Program-made: the position numbers and the translations under genes
The notes under the pieces: generated by a model
Databases searched by the model: none
Told to the model about the DNA's origin: nothing
The model's input: only the letters and a program-made list of their open reading frames with translations
Shown: positions 52,035-62,080 of the stretch, piece after piece
How the letters are laid out: every line of letters starts with the position of its first letter
Numbering within the stretch: position 1 is the stretch's first letter
DNA from: Mycolicibacterium sp. HK-90
Lineage (GTDB): Bacteria; Actinomycetota; Actinomycetes; Mycobacteriales; Mycobacteriaceae
Direction: 5' to 3'
Assembly (NCBI RefSeq): GCF_030486405.1
Contig: NZ_CP129613.1
Span: 4,216,001-4,280,000 of the forward strand
DNA length: 64,000 bases

Positions 52035-53069
52035 TCAGCGCCGCGGCGGTGCGGTGGTCGACCGCACCACCAGCTGCGGCTCCAACACGACGTCGGCCGG
52101 TTCGGTTCGGGTCCGCTCGAGGAACTCGACGGCCATCTCCACCGAGCGGGCGCCGATGGTCGCCGCGTCCTGGTGGATGGTGGTCAGGTCGATCCGGGGG
52201 TTGTCCGAAAGCCGGCTGTCGTCGTAGCCGATGAGCGACACCTGACCGGGAATGTCGACGCCTTCCCGGGTGAACACGTCGAGCAGGCCGAGCGCGCAGC
52301 GGTCGTTGCCGGCCAGCACCGCGGTGGGCAGCGACGGCGCGTGCAGCATCCGGCGGGCGGCCTCGGCACCGGCTCGCTCGTTGTGTGCGCCAGGAATGAC
52401 GGTGATCCGGCCCGCCAAGCCGTGCGTTCGCATGGCCGTCCGGTAGGCGCGGCGCCGGTCCGCCGAGCCGGGATCGTCGCCGCCGTCAACATGGTGGATG
52501 TCTTGGTGGCCAAGGCTGGCCAGATAGTCGACGGCCATCCGCATTCCCTTGGTGTCATTGGTCCGCACCGTGCCGAGCGGGCCCGGCGCCTTGGCCAGAC
52601 CAGCCAGGCGACGACCGACCACGACCGCTGGGACGCGCTGTGACAGCTCGACCAGATAGTCCTGGGTTGAACTGGGCCCCAAGAGGATCAGGCTGCCGCA
52701 TCGATGACTGAGCAGAGAATCGATGAAGTCGGACTCGGGTTCGTCGCGCAAATTCGCCGACAGCAGCACTTCGTATCCGAGCTTGCGCGCCGCCGGGTAG
52801 ATCGCGGTCACCAACTCTGCTTCGAACATCTGTTGGACGTCCATCAGGACCCCGAGGGTGCGACTACGCCCCTGCGCCAGCACCCGGGCAGCCGCATCGC
52901 GCCGGTACCCGATCTCGTCCGCGATGGCGAGCACCCTGCGCGTGGTTTCCTCACTCGCCCGGGGCTTGCCGTCCAGGATGAACGACACCAGGGTGCGCGA
53001 TACGCCGGCCCGTTCGGCCACGTCGGCCATGGTGGGGCGCCGGGAATCCCCGCCGGGGTACGAAGTCAT
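52035..53069 (-). CDS. LacI-family regulator of the iolT operon
   Basis: 344 residues from the ATG at 53069, preceded by AGGAGG. Canonical LacI DNA-binding part TMADVAERAGVSRTLVSF with the hinge (EIGYRRDAAARVLAQGRS), then the sugar-sensing domain (TNDTKGMRMAVDYLASLGH, IPGAHNERAGAEAARRML, VSLIGYDDSRLSDNP). Divergent from iolT with overlapping palindromes between, so it likely represses iolT-iolG-iolH and itself. Confidence 0.93.
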   Translation of the reverse strand: MTSYPGGDSRRPTMADVAERAGVSRTLVSFILDGKPRASEETTRRVLAIADEIGYRRDAAARVLAQGRSRTLGVLMDVQQMFEAELVTAIYPAARKLGYEVLLSANLRDEPESDFIDSLLSHRCGSLILLGPSSTQDYLVELSQRVPAVVVGRRLAGLAKAPGPLGTVRTNDTKGMRMAVDYLASLGHQDIHHVDGGDDPGSADRRRAYRTAMRTHGLAGRITVIPGAHNERAGAEAARRMLHAPSLPTAVLAGNDRCALGLLDVFTREGVDIPGQVSLIGYDDSRLSDNPRIDLTTIHQDAATIGARSVEMAVEFLERTRTEPADVVLEPQLVVRSTTAPPRR

Positions 53070-53129
53070 CGCACCTCCTCTCGAAGTGACGCTTGACACA
53101 TCTTGAGCACGGATCCATAGTAGACGTCA

Positions 53130-53152
53130 CGCGCGTTAGTAACGCGCGTTAC
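53130..53152. promoter_or_regulatory. Overlapping LacI operators upstream of iolT
   Basis: Two perfect palindromes overlap: CGCGCGTTA-G-TAACGCGCG (53130-53148) and GTAACGCGCGTTAC (53139-53152). The second has the central CG of typical LacI sites. The tandem unit ACGCGCGTTA repeats at about 13 bp. It lies 22 bp before the iolT start, well placed for repression. Confidence 0.8.
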
Positions 53153-53173
53153 ACAGATCGAAGTGAGGCCCAC

Positions 53174-54589
53174 ATGTCGTCGGATTCCCGAACAACGGCC
53201 GGCCACGGGAAGTTCTTGGCTCGACTCACCGCCATCGCCACTCTCGGCGGTCTGCTGTTCGGCTACGACACCGGCGTCATCTCCGGTGCGCTGCTGTACA
53301 TGAAGGACGATCTGGCGCTCAGCGCCTTCGGGGAAGCCACCGTCGTCAGCTCCCTGCTGTTCCCCGGAGCGGCGTTCGGCGCGTTGTTCGGCGGTCGCGT
53401 CGCGGACCGGATCGGACGCAAGCGCTCACTGATGGTGTGCGCAGTGCTGTTCCTGGCCGGCGCCATCGCCTGCGCGCTCGCCCCCAACGTCCAGGTCATG
53501 GTCGCCGCGCGCATCATCCTCGGGCTCGGCGTCGGCGCCGCCGCCGTGACCTGCCCGCTGTACCTGGCCGAGATGGCGCCGGCGGAACGCCGCGGCCGGA
53601 TGGTCACCATCAACGAGCTGATGATCGTCACCGGTCAGATGCTCGCCTTCGCGACCAACGCCCTGCTGGACCACCTGATCCACGATCCGCACGTCTGGCG
53701 CACGATGCTCGCGGTGGCGGCCGTCCCCGCCGTCGCCCTGCTGCTGGGCATGCTGGTGCTGCCGGATTCGCCACGCTGGTACGGCCTCAACGGGCGGATG
53801 GACGAGGCCCGGGCCGTCCTGGAGCGCAGCCGGCCGGCCGCGGAGGCCGGCAGTGAGTACGCCCTGATCGTCGAGCACACCGCGCACGTACTGAAGACGA
53901 AATCCACGCCGTTCTCGGTGATCCGCGATGTGCCGTGGATCCGGCGGGTCGTCCTGATCGGCTGCGGGCTGGCGATCGTCCAGCAGGCAACCGGTATCAA
54001 CACCGTGAACTATTACGCACCAACGATTCTCGAACAATCCGGGCTGGGCGTCAGCGCGGCTTTGGTGGCCACCATCGCCGTCGGCGTCACCTCGGTGATC
54101 ACCACGATCATCGGAATCGTCCTGCTCGGCTACATCGGCAGGCGCACGATGCTGCTGATCGGATTCGCCGGCGTCGCCGCCTCGCAGGCCGCGCTTGCGC
54201 TGGTGTTCCTGATGCCGGTGTCGACGGCCCGCAGCTACATCATCCTCGGCTGCATGGTGGTGTTCGTCGCCTTCGTGCAGATGTTCATCGGCACCTGCGT
54301 GTGGCTGTTGCTATCCGAGATCTTCCCGCTGAGTATCCGCGGCTTCGCGATGGGGATCGCAGTGTTCATCCTGTGGTGCACCAATGCCGTCATCTCGTTC
54401 CTGTTCCCGCTGCTGAACAACGCGCTCGGTTCCACCGGAACCTTCGGCCTGTTCGTTCTCGTCAACATCGGCTCCTGGGTGTTCGTCCGCCTACTCGTTC
54501 CCGAAACGAAGGGCACCAGCCTGGAAGAACTCGAAGAGCGCTTCGAGGTGCAGGGCACCGGATCCATTCCCGCCGCGACCCCAGCCTGA
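53174..54589 (+). CDS. iolT: MFS sugar/inositol transporter
   Basis: 471 residues, twelve membrane segments. Sugar-porter signatures: GYDTGVISGAL in TM1, GGRVADRIGRKRS (loop 2-3), PDSPRW (loop 6), QQATGINTVNYYAP (TM7) and the end PETKGTSLEELEE. TM7 and the PETKG end match IolT-type myo-inositol permeases. It starts at 53174, right after TGAGG. It is first in the iolT-iolG-iolH operon. Confidence 0.92.
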   Translation: MSSDSRTTAGHGKFLARLTAIATLGGLLFGYDTGVISGALLYMKDDLALSAFGEATVVSSLLFPGAAFGALFGGRVADRIGRKRSLMVCAVLFLAGAIACALAPNVQVMVAARIILGLGVGAAAVTCPLYLAEMAPAERRGRMVTINELMIVTGQMLAFATNALLDHLIHDPHVWRTMLAVAAVPAVALLLGMLVLPDSPRWYGLNGRMDEARAVLERSRPAAEAGSEYALIVEHTAHVLKTKSTPFSVIRDVPWIRRVVLIGCGLAIVQQATGINTVNYYAPTILEQSGLGVSAALVATIAVGVTSVITTIIGIVLLGYIGRRTMLLIGFAGVAASQAALALVFLMPVSTARSYIILGCMVVFVAFVQMFIGTCVWLLLSEIFPLSIRGFAMGIAVFILWCTNAVISFLFPLLNNALGSTGTFGLFVLVNIGSWVFVRLLVPETKGTSLEELEERFEVQGTGSIPAATPA

Positions 54590-54617
54590 TTCACCCCGAT
54601 AGAAAGGATCCCCTCCA

Positions 54618-55637
54618 ATGTCCGATCTGCGTGTCGCCGTACTCGGCGTCGGTCTCATGGGCGCCGACCACGTGCACCGCATCGAGGCCCGCATCTCGGG
54701 TGCCCGAGTTGCCGTGGTCAACGACTACGTGACCGAGAAAGCCGAGCAGTTGGCCGCGGCGATCCCCGGCTGCCGGGCGATCGGCGACCCGCTGGACGCG
54801 ATCGCCGATCCCGATGTCGATGCGGTCGTGCTCGCCACGCCGGGCCCCACCCACGAGAAGCAGCTCCTGGCCTGCCTCGAACACGGAAAGCCCGTGCTGT
54901 GCGAGAAGCCGCTGACCACCGACGTCGAGGCGTCGCTGCAGGTGGTTCGGCGTGAGGCGGAGCTGGGGAAGCGGTTGATCCAGGTCGGGTTCATGCGCCG
55001 GTTCGACCATGAGTACGCCGGTCTGAAAGCTTTGATGGACAGCGGTGAACTGGGCCGGCCGCTGCTGCTGCACTGCGCCCACCGCAATCCGTCGGTACCG
55101 CACAACTTCGACAGTTCGATGGTGGTGCGCGATTCACTGGTCCACGAGGTGGACGTCACGCGGTTCCTGTTCGACGAGGAGATCACGTCCATCCAGATCA
55201 TCACGCCGTCACCGAGCCCCGGCGCGCCCGACGGATTGGCCGACCCGCAGATCGCCATCCTGCGCACGGCTTCCGGCAGGCATGTAGACGTCGAGTTGTT
55301 CGTCAGCACCGGTGTCGGCTATGAGGTCCGCACCGAACTCGTAGCCGAAAAGGGCAGCGCCACAATTGGTCTTGACGTCGGAATGATCCGCAAGGGGACC
55401 TCGGGCAGCTGGGGCGGCACCATCACCCCAGGATTCCGGGAACGCTTCGGCCAGGCCTACGACACCGAGATCCAGCGGTGGGTCGATGCCGTGCGAAGTG
55501 GGACCAACGTCGACGGCCCCACGGCATGGGATGGCTATGCCGCCGCCGCGGTATGCGAGGCCGGGGTCGAATCTCTGCGCAGCGGCGGACCGGTCGAGGT
55601 GTCGATGGTGTCCCGCGAATCGATCCCAGGGGCATGA
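54618..55637 (+). CDS. iolG: myo-Inositol 2-dehydrogenase
   Basis: 339 residues. Rossmann segment VLGVGLMGADHVHRI; the catalytic set Lys97 (CEKPLTTD), Asp172 and His176 (RDSLVHEVDVTRF) has the same spacing as Bacillus subtilis IolG. It oxidises myo-inositol to 2-keto-myo-inositol with NAD, the first step of the route. It is 28 bp after iolT and is the best IolG candidate of the three Gfo/Idh/MocA genes in the island. Confidence 0.93.
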   Translation: MSDLRVAVLGVGLMGADHVHRIEARISGARVAVVNDYVTEKAEQLAAAIPGCRAIGDPLDAIADPDVDAVVLATPGPTHEKQLLACLEHGKPVLCEKPLTTDVEASLQVVRREAELGKRLIQVGFMRRFDHEYAGLKALMDSGELGRPLLLHCAHRNPSVPHNFDSSMVVRDSLVHEVDVTRFLFDEEITSIQIITPSPSPGAPDGLADPQIAILRTASGRHVDVELFVSTGVGYEVRTELVAEKGSATIGLDVGMIRKGTSGSWGGTITPGFRERFGQAYDTEIQRWVDAVRSGTNVDGPTAWDGYAAAAVCEAGVESLRSGGPVEVSMVSRESIPGA

Positions 55638-56515
55638 CCATGAAAATCGCCCTGGATCCCACTCCGTTCCACCACGACTACGAGTTGCTCGAATTCCCCC
55701 GTCTGGTGGCCGAACTCGGCTACGAGTACTTGCAACTGACCCCACACCGCGATTTCATCCCTTTCTTCAACCATCCGCGGGCCGATGACGCGCTGGTGGC
55801 AGCGTTTCGCAAGGCATGTGCGGATGCTGGGGTAGGAATCGCGTCGGTGCTGCCTGTGTTGCGCTGGTCCAGCCCTGACCCCGACGCCCGGGAAGCCGCG
55901 GTGCGCAACTGGAAGCGCGTCATCCAGATCACCGTCGACCTCGGCGTCAACGTGATCAACACCGAGTTCTCCGGCCGCCCCGAGAAAGCCGAAGAGTCCG
56001 AGCGGGCGTTCTTCCGGTCCATGGAGGAACTGCTGCCGATCATCGAACGCGAAGGCATCGACGTCCGCATCGACCCGCACCCAGACGATTTCGTCGAGGA
56101 CGGGCTGGAGGCACTGCGCATCATCCGCGGGGTGAACTCCCCCAACATCGGGATGGTTTTCGTCGCATGCCACTCCTTCCACATGGGTGGCAACATGACC
56201 GAGATCATGCGTGCCGCCGGCGACAAACTTCGTCTGGTCCACGTCGCGGACACCATGGACCACCACCGCAGCCATGGATTGCGCTACATCACCAATCCGC
56301 CGGGCAACCCGGTGCGCGTGCATCAGCACCTGAAAATCGGTGACGGCGACATCAATTGGGACGAGTTCTTCGGCGGGCTGGCCGACATCGGCTTCTACGA
56401 CCGCGACGACACCGTCATGGTGTCCTCGGTCTTCGCCGAGGACGAGACCGCCCATGACGTGTCGCGATACCAGCTGAAGACGATGACCGAGTACGTCACG
56501 AAGTACCGCGGATGA
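55634..56515 (+). CDS. IolH-like sugar phosphate isomerase
   Basis: 293 residues, start overlapping the iolG stop (ATGA); an ATG two codons on (55640) is an alternative. The start MKIALDPTPFHHDY and LRWSSPDPDAREAAVRNWKR split segments, together with INTEFSGRPEKAEESE and HVADTMDHHRSHGLR, closely match corynebacterial IolH. TIM-barrel metal ligands are evident (Glu, Asp, His). The exact reaction of IolH is not established. It ends this operon, converging on lysR 41 bp away. Confidence 0.88.
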   Translation: MTMKIALDPTPFHHDYELLEFPRLVAELGYEYLQLTPHRDFIPFFNHPRADDALVAAFRKACADAGVGIASVLPVLRWSSPDPDAREAAVRNWKRVIQITVDLGVNVINTEFSGRPEKAEESERAFFRSMEELLPIIEREGIDVRIDPHPDDFVEDGLEALRIIRGVNSPNIGMVFVACHSFHMGGNMTEIMRAAGDKLRLVHVADTMDHHRSHGLRYITNPPGNPVRVHQHLKIGDGDINWDEFFGGLADIGFYDRDDTVMVSSVFAEDETAHDVSRYQLKTMTEYVTKYRG

Positions 56516-56556
56516 CCTTCCCTCGCCTCGTGGCGACGGCGTGGATTGCGGTCCCG

Positions 56557-57495
56557 CTAGGTTCCCTGCGACGCATCCGACGCGCCGTCGATGTGGCTGC
56601 CGAGGTCGAGATCGGCGGCCACCTCGACGAGTGCCGCGGCCACGATCGACGCGGGGGCGCGGTCGAGCACCACCAGGCCGATCGCCGGACGCGGACCGTG
56701 CTGCACCATCGGGCGCGCGGCAAAGCCCGGAGGCATCCCGAGCTGCGGCAGCCATGCGGTGGACGCGATGGTCGCCCGCCCCGAGTGGGCCAGGTGGGCG
56801 TAGAGCGCGTCGACCGAATCCGCCTCCACGACAGGGCGGTAGCGCACCCCCTCGGCGGCCATGTTGGCGTCGAGGATGCGCCGGTTGCGCATCGTGGTGG
56901 TCAGTACGCAGAGTTGCAGCCCGGCCGCATCCGACCACGCGATCTCCGGTAGACGCATCAGTGCGTGATCGGCCGGCGCCACCAGGACATAGCGCTCCCG
57001 GTACATCTCCACCGACCTGGTTCCGGGTGGGGTTTCGTCATCGAGATAGGTCAACCCGGCATCGATCTCGAAATCTGCCAGCCGCCGGGCGATCTCACGT
57101 GAGGACAACGCCTCGATACGCACCGATGCCGCCGGGTTGCGACGCAGAAACTCGGTGGTGATGAACGGGCCGGTGGGCACCGCCGTCGGGATCGCACCGA
57201 TCCGGGCGGTGACGGTCAAACGTCCCCGCATGCGGTCGATATCGGCGAGCATGTCATCGCGTTCCGCCACGATCCGCTGGGCCCACGTCACGACGCGTTG
57301 CCCCTCTTCGGTGAAGCCTTCGAACCGATGCCCGCGCTGCACGATGACGATGCCCAACTCGCGCTCCAGCCGGCGGATCGCCACCGACAGGGTCGGTTGA
57401 CTCACGTGGCAGCGCGCGGCCGCCCGGCCGAAGTGCCGCTCGCTCGCGAGCGCCAGCAGGTAATCCAGCTGCTGGAGCAGTACGTCACTCGCCAT
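56557..57495 (-). CDS. LysR-family regulator of fdhF
   Basis: 312 residues from the ATG at 57495, with GGGAG just upstream. Helix-turn-helix in HFGRAAARCHVSQPTLSVA and LERELGIVIVQR, then a periplasmic-binding-like effector domain (IGAIPTAVPTGPF, LTYLDDE, HALMRLPEIAW). Divergent from the fdhF-like gene with a T-N11-A palindrome between. The inducer is unknown. Confidence 0.9.
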   Translation of the reverse strand: MASDVLLQQLDYLLALASERHFGRAAARCHVSQPTLSVAIRRLERELGIVIVQRGHRFEGFTEEGQRVVTWAQRIVAERDDMLADIDRMRGRLTVTARIGAIPTAVPTGPFITTEFLRRNPAASVRIEALSSREIARRLADFEIDAGLTYLDDETPPGTRSVEMYRERYVLVAPADHALMRLPEIAWSDAAGLQLCVLTTTMRNRRILDANMAAEGVRYRPVVEADSVDALYAHLAHSGRATIASTAWLPQLGMPPGFAARPMVQHGPRPAIGLVVLDRAPASIVAAALVEVAADLDLGSHIDGASDASQGT

Positions 57496-57517
57496 GGCTC
57501 CCGCCTTCGTCGCAGTC

Positions 57518-57534
57518 GATAGAAAGCATCTATC
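57518..57534. promoter_or_regulatory. LysR operator (T-N11-A) upstream of fdhF
   Basis: Perfect inverted repeat GATAGA-AAGCA-TCTATC between the divergent genes; its inner part reads T(57520)-N11-A(57532), the LysR box. It lies about 64 bp upstream of the fdhF -10, as activator sites usually do. Confidence 0.7.
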
Positions 57535-57597
57535 ACTGCATGTGAAATATCGAATGCCGACGGCCGCCAAGCGGCGTGTCCCGCGGTTTTCGAGGAC

Positions 57598-57612
57598 TAG
57601 ATTGGGATCATG
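57598..57612 (+). promoter_or_regulatory. Leaderless -10/start for fdhF
   Basis: TAGATT (57598-57603) ends 6 nt before the ATG at 57610; no ribosome-binding site. This is the same layout and same hexamer as upstream of the monooxygenase at 25336. Confidence 0.55.
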
Positions 57613-59901
57613 AGCAGCGCCGAGGACGTCCTTGCCGATTACGACGACCACGATGTGGTCACCTCCGGCGCCAAGCAGGAAGCCGCCGGGGTCAAGGCCG
57701 TCGTGGTGTCGATGCAGCGCGCGCTCGAGCAAATGGGCCCGCTGCGCACGGCCGCCGCGCTCACCCGGTTGAACCAGCGGCACGGGTTCGACTGCCCCGG
57801 CTGCGCCTGGCCCGAGGAGCACGGAGGCCGCAAGCTGGCCGAGTTCTGCGAGAACGGCGCCAAGGCCGTGGCTGAAGAGGCCACCAAACGGGTGGTCACG
57901 CCGGACTTCTTCGCCCGGCACAGCATCGCCGAACTCGACACCAAGCCCGAGTACTGGCTGTCCCAGCAGGGCCGGCTGACCCACCCCATGGTGCTCGCAC
58001 CTGGCGAGGCGCACTACCGGCCGATCGAATGGGATGACGCCTACCGGCTGATCGCCGAGCACCTGAACGCCCTGGGCTCCCCCGATGAGGCACTGTTCTA
58101 CACCTCTGGGCGCACCAGCAACGAGGCGGCGTTCCTCTATCAGCTGATGGTCCGCAGCTTCGGCACCAACAACCTGCCCGACTGCTCGAACATGTGCCAC
58201 GAATCCTCGGGCACCGCGCTGACGGAGTCGATCGGCATCGGCAAGGGCTCGGTCACCGTCGAGGACGTCACCGAGGCCGACCTGATCCTCATCGCCGGAC
58301 AGAATCCGGGCACCAACCATCCGCGCATGCTGTCGGTGCTGGAGAAGGCAAAAGCCAACGGCGCCAAGATCGTTGCGATCAATCCCCTCCCGGAGGCCGG
58401 GCTGATCCGGTTCAAGGATCCGCAGAAGGTCAACGGTGTCGTCGGGCACGGTGTCCAGATCGCCGACGAGTTCGTGCAGATCCGCATCGGCGGGGACATG
58501 GCGTTGTTCGCCGGGTTGGGCCGGCTGCTGCTGGAGGCCGAAGACCGTGCCCCCGGTTCCGTCGTGGATCGGGGGTTCATCGACGCGCACTGTGCCGGGT
58601 ACGACGAGTACGCCGCTCAGACGCGCGCCGTCGACCTCGACACCGTCACCGAGGCCAGCGGCGTCGACCGGGCTCAACTGCAGCGGGTGGCCGACCTGCT
58701 CGCAACCTCCCAGCGCACGGTGATCTGTTGGGCGATGGGCCTGACGCAGCATCACCACGCGGTGGCCACCATCGGCGAGGCCACCAACCTCCTGCTGCTG
58801 CGCGGCATGATCGGCAAGCCGGGCGCCGGGGTGTGCCCGGTGCGCGGCCACTCCAACGTCCAGGGCGACCGGACCATGGGCATCTGGGAGAAGATGCCCG
58901 AAAGGTTCCTGGATGCACTCGATGCCCGGTTCGGCATCGTCAGCCCGCGCAAGCACGGCTATGACACCGTCGACGCCATCCGCGCCATGCGCGACGGCCG
59001 GGCCAGTGTGTTCATCGGAATGGGCGGCAACTTCGTCTCGGCCACGCCGGACACCGAGGTCACCGAGGCCGCACTGCGCAGTTGTGCGCTGACCGTTCAG
59101 ATTTCGACGAAGCTCAACCGCAGCCATCTGGTGCACGGCCGGACCGCGCTGATCCTGCCCACCCTGGGCCGCACCGACCGCGACATCGTGAACGGGCACA
59201 AACAGCAGGTCTCGGTTGAGGATTCGATGTCGATGGTGCATCTGTCACGTGGCAGCCTGCATCCGCCCAGCGATCAGCTGCGCAGCGAGGTGGGCATTGT
59301 CTGTGAGCTGGCCCGGACACTCCTGGGTCCGGACCACCCGGTGCCGTGGGAGCGCTTCGCCGCCGACTACGACACCGTGCGTGACGCGATCGCCGCCGTG
59401 GTCCCCGGCTGCGCCGACTACAACACGAAGGTGCGGCAGCCCGACGGGTTCCAGCTCCCGCACCCGCCGCGGGATTCCCGCGAATTCCCCACCACCACAG
59501 GCAAAGCCAACTTCGCGGTGAACCCACTGGAGTGGGTGCCCGTACCGGAGGGCCGGCTCGTGCTGCAGACCCTGCGCAGCCACGACCAGTACAACACCAC
59601 CATCTACGGCCTGGACGACCGCTATCGCGGGGTCAAGGGCGGGCGGCGCGTGGTGTTCGTCAACTCCGCCGACATCGACAGGTTGGGATTCAACCCCAAC
59701 GACCGCGTCGATCTGGTGTCCGAATTCGACGGGCAGGAGCGGCGCGCCAAGGACTTCATGATCGTTCCGTACTCCACCCCGGCCGGTAATGCCGCCGCGT
59801 ACTACCCGGAGACCAATCCTCTGGTGCCGCTCGACCACACTGCCAAGAAATCGAACACGCCCGTGTCGAAGGCGGTCGTCATCCGGCTGGAGCGGACGTA
59901 A
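57610..59901 (+). CDS. fdhF: FdhF/YdeP-type molybdopterin oxidoreductase
   Basis: 763 residues. N-terminal cysteines 62, 65 and 80 ([10 protein letters not shown] and EFCENGAKA) suggest an iron-sulfur site that is not the canonical CxxCxxxC. The molybdenum ligand is probably Cys196 (NMCHESSG) in place of selenocysteine. Later segments include [24 protein letters not shown] ([10 protein letters not shown]) and [16 protein letters not shown]. Annotated as formate dehydrogenase-like, with YdeP relatives linked to acid resistance; the substrate is not proved. Followed by fdhD with a 1-bp overlap. Confidence 0.9.
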   Translation: MSSAEDVLADYDDHDVVTSGAKQEAAGVKAVVVSMQRALEQMGPLRTAAALTRLNQRHGFDCPGCAWPEEHGGRKLAEFCENGAKAVAEEATKRVVTPDFFARHSIAELDTKPEYWLSQQGRLTHPMVLAPGEAHYRPIEWDDAYRLIAEHLNALGSPDEALFYTSGRTSNEAAFLYQLMVRSFGTNNLPDCSNMCHESSGTALTESIGIGKGSVTVEDVTEADLILIAGQNPGTNHPRMLSVLEKAKANGAKIVAINPLPEAGLIRFKDPQKVNGVVGHGVQIADEFVQIRIGGDMALFAGLGRLLLEAEDRAPGSVVDRGFIDAHCAGYDEYAAQTRAVDLDTVTEASGVDRAQLQRVADLLATSQRTVICWAMGLTQHHHAVATIGEATNLLLLRGMIGKPGAGVCPVRGHSNVQGDRTMGIWEKMPERFLDALDARFGIVSPRKHGYDTVDAIRAMRDGRASVFIGMGGNFVSATPDTEVTEAALRSCALTVQISTKLNRSHLVHGRTALILPTLGRTDRDIVNGHKQQVSVEDSMSMVHLSRGSLHPPSDQLRSEVGIVCELARTLLGPDHPVPWERFAADYDTVRDAIAAVVPGCADYNTKVRQPDGFQLPHPPRDSREFPTTTGKANFAVNPLEWVPVPEGRLVLQTLRSHDQYNTTIYGLDDRYRGVKGGRRVVFVNSADIDRLGFNPNDRVDLVSEFDGQERRAKDFMIVPYSTPAGNAAAYYPETNPLVPLDHTAKKSNTPVSKAVVIRLERT

Positions 59902-60725
59902 TGGGCCGGGTCACCGCCCGCCGCCGCGCCCATCACCTCACCGGCGCGACGGCCGAGGCCCGTCCGGAAACTCTTGTGGTCGAGGAGCCACTGGAGATCC
60001 GGGTCGACGGCACCCCCATCACCGTCACGATGCGCACCCCGGGCGCCGATGTCGAACTGGCCCAAGGGTTTCTGCTGACCGAGGGCCTCATCGCGCAGCG
60101 CGACGACCTGCTGACAGTCCGGTACTGCCGCGGCGCCGATGAACAGGGGGTCAACACCTACAACGTGCTCGACGTGACCCTGGCGCCGCACGTGCCCAAG
60201 CCCGACGTGGACGTGACCCGCAACTTCTACACCACCTCCTCGTGCGGGGTGTGCGGCAAGGCGTCGCTGGAGGCGGTGCGGCTCAGCAGCAGGCACTGTC
60301 CCGGCGATGACCCGTCGACGGTTGCCGCCGCGGTGCTCTCGGCGATGCCGGCGCAACTGCGCGATGCCCAGAAGGTGTTCGCCAGTACCGGCGGGCTGCA
60401 CGCCGCGGCGTTGTTCACCGCCGACGGGACGATGCTCGTCGTTCGCGAGGACATCGGCCGGCACAACGCGGTGGACAAGGTGATCGGCTGGGCGCTGGAG
60501 CACAACCGGATTCCGTTGACCGCCACGGTGCTGCTGGTCAGCGGCCGGGCCTCGTTCGAGCTCACCCAGAAGGCAGTGATGGCGGGCATTCCGATCCTGG
60601 CCGCGGTCTCGGCGCCGTCGTCACTGGCCGTCGACCTGGCCAGCCAGTCCGGCCTGACCTTGGTGGCCTTCCTGCGGGGCGACTCGATGAACGTCTATAC
60701 CCGGCCGGACCGCATCACCCGCTGA
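59901..60725 (+). CDS. fdhD: Formate dehydrogenase sulfurtransferase FdhD
   Basis: 274 residues. The catalytic CxxC is Cys115/Cys118 ([10 protein letters not shown]), followed by the family segments [26 protein letters not shown] and [13 protein letters not shown]. FdhD hands sulfur to the molybdenum cofactor before its insertion into FDH-type enzymes. TAATG overlap with fdhF couples the two. A perfect hairpin follows. Confidence 0.96.
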   Translation: MGRVTARRRAHHLTGATAEARPETLVVEEPLEIRVDGTPITVTMRTPGADVELAQGFLLTEGLIAQRDDLLTVRYCRGADEQGVNTYNVLDVTLAPHVPKPDVDVTRNFYTTSSCGVCGKASLEAVRLSSRHCPGDDPSTVAAAVLSAMPAQLRDAQKVFASTGGLHAAALFTADGTMLVVREDIGRHNAVDKVIGWALEHNRIPLTATVLLVSGRASFELTQKAVMAGIPILAAVSAPSSLAVDLASQSGLTLVAFLRGDSMNVYTRPDRITR

Positions 60726-60739
60726 GAACTCCTCGAAAA

Positions 60740-60784
60740 TGCACTGAGGGTCGTGATCCGCTTGGGATCACGACCCTCAGTGCA
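60740..60784. terminator. Bidirectional terminator between fdhD and clpX
   Basis: A 20-bp perfect stem with a 5-nt loop, between two convergent genes (fdhD stop 60725; clpX stop 60800). Short A/T stretches flank it on both sides (AAAAT on the left), so it can act both ways. Confidence 0.8.
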
Positions 60785-60799
60785 ATCTCGGCGTAGGAC

Positions 60800-62080
60800 C
60801 TACGCGCTCTTGTCGCGACGCTCGGACCGCGACGGCTTGCGCGGCACGATGGTCGGCAGCACGTTGTCCTGCACGGTCTCCTTGGTGACGACCACCTTGG
60901 CGACGTCGTCGCGGCTCGGGATGTCATACATCACCGGCAGCAGGACTTCTTCCATGATGGCGCGCAGGCCGCGGGCACCGGTGCCGCGGTGGATGGCCTG
61001 ATCAGCGATCGCCTCCAGCGCCTCGTCGGTGAACTCCAGCTCCACGCCGTCCATCTCGAACAGGCGGACGTACTGCTTCACCAGAGCGTTCTTCGGCTCG
61101 GAGAGGATCTTGACCAGGGATTCCTTGTCCAGGTTGGTCACCGAGGCCACGACCGGCAGACGGCCGATGAACTCGGGGATCAGACCGAACTTGATCAGAT
61201 CCTCGGGCATCACCTCGGCGAAGTGGTCCTGGGTGTCGATCTCGGCCTTGGACCGGACCTCGGCGCCGAAGCCCAGGCCACGCTTGCCCACCCGATCGGA
61301 GACGATCTTCTCCAGGCCGGCGAACGCGCCCGCCACGATGAACAACACGTTGGTGGTGTCGATCTGGATGAACTCCTGGTGCGGGTGCTTACGGCCACCC
61401 TGCGGCGGAACCGAGGCCTGGGTGCCCTCCAGGATCTTCAGCAGGGCCTGCTGCACGCCCTCGCCGGAGACGTCGCGGGTGATCGACGGGTTCTCGCTCT
61501 TGCGGGCGATCTTGTCGACCTCGTCGATGTAGATGATGCCGGTCTCGGCGCGCTTGACGTCGTAGTCGGCGGCCTGAATCAGCTTGAGCAGAATGTTCTC
61601 GACATCCTCGCCCACATAGCCGGCCTCGGTGAGGGCCGTGGCGTCGGCGATGGCGAACGGAACGTTCAGCATCTTGGCCAGCGTCTGGGCCAGGTAGGTC
61701 TTACCGCAGCCGGTGGGTCCAAGCATCAAGATGTTGGACTTGGTCAGCTCGACCGGCTCGGAACGCGAATCGCGGGACTTCTCCCCCGCCTGGATCCGCT
61801 TGTAGTGGTTGTAGACGGCCACGGCCAACGTCCGCTTCGCCGTGTCCTGACCGATGACATAGCCCTCGAGGAATTCCCGGATCTCCGCGGGTTTCGGCAG
61901 CTCGTCGAGCTTGACGTCGTCAGCGTCGGCGAGTTCCTCCTCGATGATCTCGTTGCACAGGTCGATGCACTCGTCGCAGATGTACACGCCGGGACCGGCG
62001 ATGAGCTTTTTGACCTGCTTCTGACTCTTGCCGCAGAACGAGCACTTCAGCAGGTCACCGCCGTCTCCGATGCGCGCCAT
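60800..62080 (-). CDS. clpX: ATP-dependent Clp protease ATP-binding subunit
   Basis: 426 residues. Zinc-binding domain with Cys13/16 (CSFC) and Cys35/38 (CDEC), then an AAA+ module: Walker [10 protein letters not shown], Walker [12 protein letters not shown], sensor and pore loops ([11 protein letters not shown]). ClpX unfolds proteins for ClpP1P2. It resumes the conserved backbone after the island; clpP is not nearby in this window. Confidence 0.98.
   Translation of the reverse strand: MARIGDGGDLLKCSFCGKSQKQVKKLIAGPGVYICDECIDLCNEIIEEELADADDVKLDELPKPAEIREFLEGYVIGQDTAKRTLAVAVYNHYKRIQAGEKSRDSRSEPVELTKSNILMLGPTGCGKTYLAQTLAKMLNVPFAIADATALTEAGYVGEDVENILLKLIQAADYDVKRAETGIIYIDEVDKIARKSENPSITRDVSGEGVQQALLKILEGTQASVPPQGGRKHPHQEFIQIDTTNVLFIVAGAFAGLEKIVSDRVGKRGLGFGAEVRSKAEIDTQDHFAEVMPEDLIKFGLIPEFIGRLPVVASVTNLDKESLVKILSEPKNALVKQYVRLFEMDGVELEFTDEALEAIADQAIHRGTGARGLRAIMEEVLLPVMYDIPSRDDVAKVVVTKETVQDNVLPTIVPRKPSRSERRDKSA

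Noticed and set aside
56557..59241. An 894-codon minus-strand frame extending upstream of lysR
   Set aside because: Only the last 312 codons read as LysR; the rest is antisense to fdhF. The ATG at 57495 with GGGAG is the real start.
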